A DNA stretch of 5,350 bases. It comes from Defluviicoccus vanus (GTDB taxonomy: Bacteria; Pseudomonadota; Alphaproteobacteria; Rhodospirillales; Defluviicoccaceae). Below the pieces are notes generated by a model that had not been told where the DNA came from, ran no database searches, and saw only the letters and a list, made by a program, of their open reading frames with translations. Positions within the stretch are counted from its first letter, which is position 1, and every line of letters starts with the position of its first letter. A program made the translations under genes and the position numbers. This document shows positions 1 to 5,350 of this stretch, one piece after another. The DNA is taken from NCBI RefSeq assembly GCF_014672695.1, contig NZ_CP053923.1, forward strand, positions 1,701,588-1,706,937, in the 5' to 3' direction.

Positions 1-1
1 A

Positions 2-2104
2 GCGCAAAGCCGACTACAACCCGGTAGTCCTTCCCCTCTTGGCGCAACCTGGGACGGGCGAGGTGTAAACTTCGCCCTGTTTTCAGAGAACGCCGAGAAG
101 GTCGAGCTATGCTTGTTCGATTCCACCGGACGGCGCGAGACCGAACGTCTCGTGCTGCCCGAGTTCACCAATCTTATCTGGCACGGATATGTCACTGGTC
201 TGCATCCGGGACAGCTCTACGGTTATCGCGTCCATGGTCCGTACGAGCCGCGGCTTGGTCATCGCTTCAACCCGAACAAGCTGCTGATCGATCCGTATGC
301 CACCGCGATCGAAGGTCAGGTGCTGCTGACCGATGTCCACTTCGGTTATCGCCGCGACAGCTCGCGCGGCGATATGTCCTTCGACAAGCGAGACAGCGCC
401 CGTGCCATGCCCAAGTGCCGCGTGGTTGAACCTGCGTTCACCTGGGGACCCGAGCGCCTGCCGAATACCCCCTGGTCGCAGACCGTCATCTACGAACTGC
501 ACGTCAAAGGGTTCACCAAGCAGAACCTCCAAGTCCCCGAGATCGAACGCGGCACCTTCTCCGGTCTCGGCTCGCCGCCGGTCATCGATTACCTGGTCAA
601 GCTGGGAATCACTGCGGTCGAGTTGCTGCCCATCCATTCAATCACCGACGAACAGCACCTTATCACCAAGCAGTTGCGCAATTACTGGGGCTACAGTTCG
701 ATCAACTATTTTGCCCCTGATCCACGGTTTCTCAGCCGTGGCCAGATCCGCGAATTCAAGATCATGGTGGCGAACCTGCATGCCGCCGGGATCGAGGTGA
801 TCTTGGATGTGGTTTACAACCACACCGCTGAGGGCAACGAGCTTGGCCCGACCCTGAGCTTTCGCGGCATCGACAATGCCTCCTACTACGTTCTCGCCAG
901 CGACAAGCGCAAATACGCCGACTTCACCGGCTGCGGCAACTCCGTCAACATCCGCCATCCGCGCGTGTTGCAAATGGTCATCGATTCCCTGCGTTACTGG
1001 GTCGAAGAAATGCACGTCGACGGCTTTCGCTTCGATTTAACCTCGACGCTGGGACGGGAGCAGCACGGATTCGATCCCCACGCGGGCTTTTTCGATGTGG
1101 TGATCCAGGATCCGGTGCTGTCGCGGGTGAAGATGATCGCCGAGCCGTGGGACATCGGCCTCGGTGGCTACCAGCTCGGCAACTACACACCCGGCTGGGC
1201 GGAGTGGAACGATCGCTATCGGGACACGGCGCGCCGCTTCTGGCGGGGCGACGCCGGGGTGGTCGGTGAGGTGGCAGGGCGGTTGACTGGCTCGGCCGAT
1301 CTGTTTCAGCGGCGTGGCCGGCGTCCGTGGGCCAGCATCAACTTCATTACCGCCCACGACGGTTTCACCCTGCACGATCTCGTCAGCTATAACCAAAAGC
1401 ATAACGAGGCCAACGCCGAACACAATCGCGACGGCACCGACAACAATCTCAGCTGGAATTGCGGTGTCGAAGGCGAGACGAACGACGAAGGGATTCGCCG
1501 CCGCCGCGAACAGGACAAACGCAATCTCCTGGCGACGCTGTTGCTGTCACAGGGAACGCCGATGCTCACAGCCGGTGATGAGTTCGGCCGCTCCCAGGGA
1601 GGCAACAACAATGCCTACTGCCAGGATAACGAGGTCAGTTGGGTCAAGTGGGAGGGACTGCGCCCCGACGATGAATCCCTGCGCGAGTTTACCCGGCTGC
1701 TGCTGCAGCTCAGGCGGGACTACCGGATTTTCCGCCGCAGCAAGTTCCTGACTGGAGAAGCGGCCAACAAAGGCGAGCAAAAAGATGTAACCTGGCTCAC
1801 CACCGAAGGTCGGGAATTTACCGTTGCCGATTGGACGGCCACTAATGCCCGCTTTCTCGGCGCATATCTATTTGCTCCAGCCGCCACTTCCGATAGCGGT
1901 GAGTTTGAGTCTTTTATTTTGCTGTTGAATGCCGGCGACGGCGATGTTTCTTTTAAGATACCGGCTCCGAAACTTGCGCCACACTGGCGACTGATCTTCG
2001 ACACCGCGCGCTGGGACGGCAACAGCGACGGCGGCGCGACCTATAGCGCCGGCCACTCTTATTCCCTACGGGGTCGATCATCCGTGCTACTGCAAGACAA
2101 ATAA
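2..2104 (+). CDS. glgX: Glycogen debranching enzyme GlgX (isoamylase/TreX type, GH13), 5'-partial
   Basis: This enzyme hydrolyses alpha-1,6 branch points of glycogen or limit dextrin in the cytoplasm and releases short maltooligosaccharides. The frame is open from the left edge to a TAA at 2102-2104, giving 700 visible residues, close to the usual ~700-720 for GlgX/TreX, so only a few N-terminal residues are missing. Residues ~6-30 read RLQPGSPSPLGATWDG followed by GVNFALFSENA, the classic start of the CBM48-like N-terminal domain. No ATG, GTG or TTG lies in frame before this motif, so the true start is upstream of the window. A start at 113 (TTG) would cut off part of this domain. The GH13 barrel follows, with DVVYNHT (region I), GFRFDLTS (nucleophile Asp ~345, codon 1034-1036), IAEPWD (acid/base Glu ~381, codon 1142-1144) and TAHDGFTLHD (Asp ~453, codon 1358-1360). 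NYWGYSS and GWAEWNDRYRD are further GlgX-type signatures. malQ follows 26 bases later and is probably co-transcribed. I see no internal frame break. Confidence 0.96.
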   Translation, partial: AQSRLQPGSPSPLGATWDGRGVNFALFSENAEKVELCLFDSTGRRETERLVLPEFTNLIWHGYVTGLHPGQLYGYRVHGPYEPRLGHRFNPNKLLIDPYATAIEGQVLLTDVHFGYRRDSSRGDMSFDKRDSARAMPKCRVVEPAFTWGPERLPNTPWSQTVIYELHVKGFTKQNLQVPEIERGTFSGLGSPPVIDYLVKLGITAVELLPIHSITDEQHLITKQLRNYWGYSSINYFAPDPRFLSRGQIREFKIMVANLHAAGIEVILDVVYNHTAEGNELGPTLSFRGIDNASYYVLASDKRKYADFTGCGNSVNIRHPRVLQMVIDSLRYWVEEMHVDGFRFDLTSTLGREQHGFDPHAGFFDVVIQDPVLSRVKMIAEPWDIGLGGYQLGNYTPGWAEWNDRYRDTARRFWRGDAGVVGEVAGRLTGSADLFQRRGRRPWASINFITAHDGFTLHDLVSYNQKHNEANAEHNRDGTDNNLSWNCGVEGETNDEGIRRRREQDKRNLLATLLLSQGTPMLTAGDEFGRSQGGNNNAYCQDNEVSWVKWEGLRPDDESLREFTRLLLQLRRDYRIFRRSKFLTGEAANKGEQKDVTWLTTEGREFTVADWTATNARFLGAYLFAPAATSDSGEFESFILLLNAGDGDVSFKIPAPKLAPHWRLIFDTARWDGNSDGGATYSAGHSYSLRGRSSVLLQDK

Positions 2105-2118
2105 ACGTTTACGAAAAT

Positions 2119-2125
2119 GGAAGGA
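2119..2125 (+). promoter_or_regulatory. Ribosome binding site of malQ
   Basis: GGAAGGA is a close match to the Shine-Dalgarno consensus and ends five bases before the ATG at 2131. It supports that ATG as the malQ start. It sits in the 26-base gap after the glgX stop. I see no clear terminator or promoter in that gap, which fits a glgX-malQ operon. Confidence 0.8.
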
Positions 2126-2130
2126 CGATC

Positions 2131-4343
2131 ATGACGAATGCCCGTGGCCTCGACCGCTTGGCGGAACTGGCCGGTGTCGAGTCCGATTATTGGGACATCT
2201 GGGGCAATCATCATCGCGTCGACGACGCGGCAAAGGGGAATATTCTTGCCGCGCTAGGCATCGCTGCCGATTCGGCGGCGGCCATCGCCGCCAGCCTGAC
2301 ACAGCTCGAAGACGCCCCCTGGCAGCGTTTCCTCCCCCGTCGTTGTCGCGTACGAGAACAACCCGGTCGAGGTCTCGCTGTGCATCCCTGCCTCCCGTCT
2401 GTCCTTGCCGATCACCGGTGAGTTGATCGAGGAATCCGGCCTCCGCCACGAACTGATTGTCCAACCGGACGACGCCCCACTCACTGACCGGCGGGTCGTC
2501 GACGGTGAGGAGCGAGTCTTGCTCAGCGTCGTGCTGCCGTTGGACTTGCCGCCCGGTTACCACTCCCTGCGGTTGGCCGAAACCTTCGATGGCTCGACGC
2601 AGATCATCGTCGCCCCGCAGCAGGCCTATCTACCGCCAGTGCTGGCGGAGGGGGCGTGTTTGGGGCTTGGCAGCTCAGCTCTATACCCTGCGACGTCCGG
2701 GCAACTGGGGCGTCGGTGACTTCACCGACCTGCTTGCCGCGCTGGACGTCAGCGCCGCGGTGGGTGCCGACGTCCTCGGCCTCAATCCGCTGCACGCGCT
2801 GTTCCCGCAGCAACCCCACTGGGCCAGCCCCTATTCGCCGGCCAGTCGCCTGTTCCTCAATCCTATCTACATCGACGTCGAAGCCATTCCCGAGTTTGCC
2901 ACCTGCATCGAAGCGCAAACGCTGGTACGCCACAATGCCGATCTACTCGATAGTTGGCGGAGCAGTCCATATGTCGACTACCCGCAGGTTACCCGATTCA
3001 AACTGAAGGTACTGTACGCCCTTTATGAATGGTTCCGCCGCCCCGGCAAGCCGGAACAGGGTAAGCCGGAGACGCGGAAGTCGGAACGCACGCTCCGCCA
3101 CGAAGATTTCAATCGCTTCTGCGCCGCAGAGGGTGAACCGCTGCATCGCTTCGCCCTGTTCAATGCCCTCGCCGAAGCCTACCCTGGCCTGTCCTGGCAG
3201 CAGTGGCCGGAAGAGCTGCGCAGACCGGATTCGCCACAGGCAAAAGCGTTCGCGAACGAGCATGCGAACCGCGTCGAGTTCTACATGTACGTCCAGTGGA
3301 ACGCCGGCAACCAGCTCACTGCGGCACACGAAAAGGCGCGCGCCGATGGCATGGCGATCGGCCTTTATGCCGATCTCGCCGTCGGGGGTGCCCGCGAGAG
3401 TGCCGATTGCTGGGGTAATCCAGAAGTGATGGTTCAGGGTGCCAAGATTGGCTGCCCACCCGATCCCTTCAATATGCTGGGCCAGGACTGGCAAATCCCA
3501 CCTTTGCACCCGCTCACCCTGCGCGAGCGTGCGTACGCGCCCTTCATCGCCATCCTCCGCGCCAACATGCGCTATGCAGGGGCACTGCGCATTGACCACG
3601 TCATGGCGCTGCTACACCTGTTTTGGATGCCGGCCGACGGTACCCCGGCCGGTGGCGCCTACGTCAAGTATCCCTTCGAGGAAATGCTGGCGGTACTGAC
3701 GCTCGAAAGTCAGCGACATCGCTGCCTTGTCGTCGGCGAGGACCTGGGCACCGTTCCCGATGGCTTCCGCGAGCGGATGACGAAAGCGAGGATCCTTTCC
3801 TATCGCGTGCTCTACTTCGAAAAGGCGGGTGACCGCTACCGGCGGCCAAGTGAGTATCCAGCCAACGCCCTGGCCTGCATCTCGACCCACGACCTGGCCA
3901 CGCTGTGGGGCTACTGGGACGGCGTCGACATCGACCTCAAGGAGGAACTTGGGCAGTATCCCAACGCCACGGCGGCAGAGGAAGAGCGCACGGCCCGCAT
4001 TCACGACCGTTATCTGCTGCTGAAGGCGCTGGCAGCGGAGGGCCTGCTGCCGGCGGGACGCGATCCGAACAACGTCGACGGAATGGCCATGGACGCGCCG
4101 CTAGCGGCAGCGTTGCATACCTATCTCGCCCGCTCGCCAGCGCAGATCCTGCTGGTACAGATTGACGACCTGATGCAGGAAAACGAGCAAATCAATCTGC
4201 CCGGCACTGTTGACGAACGTCCCAACTGGCGACGCAAGCTATCGAAGCAGGTCGAAGACCTGCCATCGCTGGCGACGCTTGCAGCGATGAAACCTGCGCT
4301 CGAGGCGCGACGTCAGCCACCGAAAAGTCCGTCAATACGGTAG
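2131..4343 (+). CDS. malQ: 4-alpha-glucanotransferase (amylomaltase, GH77), interrupted by two +1 frameshifts as written
   Basis: MalQ transfers alpha-1,4-glucan chains between maltooligosaccharides in the cytoplasm and can release glucose. The reading runs in three segments: 2131-2337, then 2339-2653, then 2655 to the TAG at 4341-4343. Skipping C2338 and G2654 gives a 736-residue protein, slightly longer than the 694 of E. coli MalQ. Residues ~1-170 form the N-terminal domains typical of proteobacterial MalQ (YWDIWGNHHRV, then VVVAYENNPVEVSL). The GH77 core begins at RVWGLAAQLYTLRRPGNWGVGDF. Key sites are GLYADLAVG, GALRIDHVMAL (nucleophile Asp ~488), VVGEDLGTVP (acid/base Glu ~536) and STHDLATLWGYW (Asp ~587). 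The 48-residue spacing from nucleophile to acid/base equals that recalled for E. coli MalQ (D448, E496). A conserved NLPGT...NWRRKL block lies near the C-terminus. An unusual GKPEQ-GKPET-RKSER insert occurs at residues ~305-319. All segments look conserved, so sequence error is more likely than decay. If the shifts are real, translation from 2131 would stop at 2421 and give no active enzyme. Confidence 0.92.
2334..2338 (+). other. First frameshift site in malQ (run of five C)
   Basis: Upstream the frame reads DAPWQRFLP. Beyond the C run it turns into an unconserved arginine-rich stretch ending at a stop at 2419-2421. Dropping one C lets it continue as VVVAYENNPVEVSLCIP, which is MalQ-like. 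Four C would keep the frame, so the change is a single-base gain in a homopolymer, after about residue 69. Confidence 0.85.
2650..2654 (+). other. Second frameshift site in malQ (run of five G)
   Basis: The middle segment reads QAYLPPVLAEG up to this run and would then stop at 2717-2719. Dropping one G gives RVWGLAAQLYTLRR, the strongly conserved entry to the GH77 catalytic domain. As at the first site, this is a one-base gain in a five-base homopolymer, after about residue 174. The two gains do not cancel: the net shift is +2. Confidence 0.86.
3045..3089 (+). repeat. Three imperfect in-frame 15-base tandem repeats inside malQ
   Basis: Units at 3045-3059, 3060-3074 and 3075-3089 encode GKPEQ, GKPET and RKSER. 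The first two differ at only a few bases and the third is more diverged. The stretch is charged and low in complexity. It lies between the helix ending LYALYEWFRR and the segment RHEDFNRFC, so it is probably a surface loop. It keeps the frame. Confidence 0.6.
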
Positions 4344-4374
4344 GACGCTCAGCGCCCTATTCGCGAGGGCCCAC

Positions 4375-4409
4375 CGGGTCGTTGGCATTTGCAGCCGGCC
4401 GACGACCCG
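4375..4409. terminator. Hairpin downstream of malQ, candidate terminator or 3' stabiliser
   Basis: CGGGTCGTTGGC at 4375-4386 pairs with GCCGACGACCCG at 4398-4409, giving a 12-pair stem with one G-T wobble and an 11-base loop. It begins about 31 bases after the malQ stop. No run of T follows on either strand, so it is not a textbook intrinsic terminator. It could work with Rho or as a barrier to 3' exonucleases. Confidence 0.5.
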
Positions 4410-4444
4410 TCTCACGTGCACAACAAAGGCCCTACGCCTGCCTA

Positions 4445-4482
4445 CAGGTCACACCAGCAGCGAATGCCGCTGGTGTGACCTG
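4445..4482. terminator. Long hairpin between convergent malQ and glgE, candidate bidirectional terminator
   Basis: CAGGTCACACCAGC at 4445-4458 and GCTGGTGTGACCTG at 4469-4482 are a perfect 14-base inverted repeat. After one A-C mismatch the stem can extend by two more pairs around a GAAT loop. On the - strand it begins five bases after the glgE TGA (4488-4490), an ideal place for the end of the glgE transcript. Because it is symmetrical it could also stop readthrough from malQ. Neither flank has a T tract. Confidence 0.6.
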
Positions 4483-4487
4483 CCGGC

Positions 4488-5348
4488 TCAGTAGCACGGG
4501 TTCTGGTAGTCCACCTGCTGCCAACTGCCGATACGATAGATCTCCACCGGATTGACCTCGGGATCGAGGCGGACGCCCTGTTTAGCGTTGCGCCAGAGGT
4601 GGCGGCGGGCGGTCAGCAATTCATCCACCTGGAAGGTCTGTCCCGGTAGCAGCCCCATTGCTTCGAGCGGAAACTCGATTTCGGCGACGTGCGGATCGAA
4701 TGGATCGAGATTGACAACGAAGAACACCATGTTAGTGCGATCGTCGGTCATCTTGCCGTAGAAGAGAATGTTGTCATCGTCGGACGGGTAGAAGCGCAGA
4801 TTCTCGAACTCATGCAATGCCGGGTTGTCTCGGCGGATGCGGTTAATCTTGGTGATGAAGTCCTTGATGTTGCCCGGCCGATCCCAGTCCCAAACCTTGT
4901 ACTCGTACTTCTCCGAGTTAAAGAACTCTTCCTTGCCCGGAACAGGCGTCGCTTCACACAGTTCGTAACCGTTGTACATGCCGTACACGCTTGACAGGCT
5001 TGCGGCGAGGGCGAGGCGGATCATGTGCGCCGGCCGGCCTCCCGTCTGCAGGTAGGGTGGGTTGATGTCGGGCGTGCTCGGGAAGAAGTTGGGGCGCATG
5101 TACTCCTTGGCATGCCCCTGGGTCAGTTCGATCAGGTAATCGGTGATTTCCTGCTTGAAATTGCGCCAGGTAAAGTAGGAATACGATTGCTGGAAGCCCA
5201 CCTTCGCCAGCATCTTCATCATTGGCGGCCGGGTAAACGCTTCCGCGAGGAACATGACTTCCGGGTCTACCTTTCGCACCTCGCCAATCATCCATTCCCA
5301 GAATGGGACCGGCTTGGTATGCGGATTATCGACGCGGAAGATTTTTAC
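4488..5348 (-). CDS. glgE: Alpha-1,4-glucan:maltose-1-phosphate maltosyltransferase GlgE, C-terminal part
   Basis: GlgE adds maltosyl units from alpha-maltose-1-phosphate to the non-reducing end of alpha-1,4-glucan (GH13_3) in the cytoplasm. The visible 286 residues run from the right edge to a TGA at 4488-4490 and represent somewhat under half of the usual ~660-680 residues. Reading leftward, the frame begins VKIFRVDNPHTKPVPFWEWMIGE, so the ATG at 5289-5291 is internal, not the start. The nucleophile is the Asp of FRVDNPHTKP (codon 5328-5330). The acid/base is the Glu of FLAEAFTRPPMM (codon 5241-5243), 29 residues later, matching the D394/E423 spacing known for Streptomyces coelicolor GlgE. 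FTWRN, the RPNFFPSTPDI block with the third carboxylate, and YGMYNGYELCE follow. The C-terminal beta domain (MVFFVVNLDP...EIYRI) closes the protein. glgE converges on malQ, so it belongs to a separate transcript whose usual partners (treS, maltokinase, glgB) would lie to the right of the window. Confidence 0.95.
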   Translation of the reverse strand, partial: VKIFRVDNPHTKPVPFWEWMIGEVRKVDPEVMFLAEAFTRPPMMKMLAKVGFQQSYSYFTWRNFKQEITDYLIELTQGHAKEYMRPNFFPSTPDINPPYLQTGGRPAHMIRLALAASLSSVYGMYNGYELCEATPVPGKEEFFNSEKYEYKVWDWDRPGNIKDFITKINRIRRDNPALHEFENLRFYPSDDDNILFYGKMTDDRTNMVFFVVNLDPFDPHVAEIEFPLEAMGLLPGQTFQVDELLTARRHLWRNAKQGVRLDPEVNPVEIYRIGSWQQVDYQNPCY

Positions 5349-5350
5349 CC

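Noticed and set aside
107..637. A 176-codon open frame on the - strand inside glgX
   Set aside because: It overlaps the conserved CBM48 and early barrel region of glgX and shows no recognisable domain. It is best explained as a shadow of the + strand gene.
1860..1960. An AT-richer patch near the 3' end of glgX, as a possible sign of transfer or recombination
   Set aside because: The reading frame and C-terminal beta-domain sequence continue normally. The patch is short and such drift is common in this less constrained part of GlgX.
2334..2654. Programmed ribosomal frameshifting in malQ
   Set aside because: Both events would need +1 shifts at plain C5 and G5 runs. I see no stimulatory structure or in-frame stop at the shift point, and programmed shifting is not known for MalQ. 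Homopolymer error is simpler.
2943..3599. A 218-codon open frame on the - strand inside malQ
   Set aside because: It is antisense to the conserved GH77 core. Long antisense frames are common in GC-rich coding DNA, and its residues match no family I recognise.
4354..4370. A small inverted repeat (GCCCT / AGGGC) just after malQ as a terminator
   Set aside because: Five pairs with a seven-base loop and no T tract is expected by chance in GC-rich DNA. The two larger hairpins downstream are better candidates.
4344..4487. A small gene or RNA gene in the convergent gap
   Set aside because: I found no open frame with a ribosome binding site and no tRNA-like fold. The hairpins account for the visible structure.

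Overview
The window holds three genes of bacterial storage alpha-glucan metabolism. On the + strand are a glycogen debranching enzyme (glgX, positions 2-2104, start lost at the left edge) and a 4-alpha-glucanotransferase (malQ, 2131-4343). On the - strand is the C-terminal part of a maltose-1-phosphate-dependent maltosyltransferase (glgE, 4488-5348, N-terminal part lost at the right edge). By eye the DNA is GC-rich, around 60%, and tightly packed. The MalQ resembles the E. coli type in length and motifs. Together these suggest a Gram-negative bacterium, probably a beta- or gammaproteobacterium. This placement is an inference, because there is no rRNA or other marker gene.

Layout: 2-2104 is glgX. 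A 26-base gap with a good ribosome binding site (2119-2125) leads to malQ, so the two look like one operon read rightward. As written, malQ is broken by two +1 shifts, each at a run of five identical bases (C at 2334-2338, G at 2650-2654). Skipping one base at each site restores a full-length 736-residue MalQ with all catalytic motifs. Sequencing or assembly error is the simplest explanation; a recent pseudogene is the alternative. From 4344 to 4487 there is no gene: malQ and glgE converge on this 144-base gap, which carries two strong hairpins (4375-4409 and 4445-4482) that probably end or protect the two facing transcripts. From 4488 to the right edge is glgE.

How the genes fit together: GlgE builds linear alpha-1,4-glucan from maltose-1-phosphate, which in known GlgE pathways comes from trehalose through TreS and maltokinase. 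GlgX removes short branches from glycogen, and MalQ reshuffles the released maltooligosaccharides. The window is therefore part of a glycogen/trehalose interconversion locus. TreS, maltokinase, GlgB and TreY/TreZ would be expected in the flanks but cannot be seen here. I found no sign of a new biological system. The points most worth checking are the double frameshift in malQ, the paired hairpins and a small in-frame repeat insertion in MalQ.
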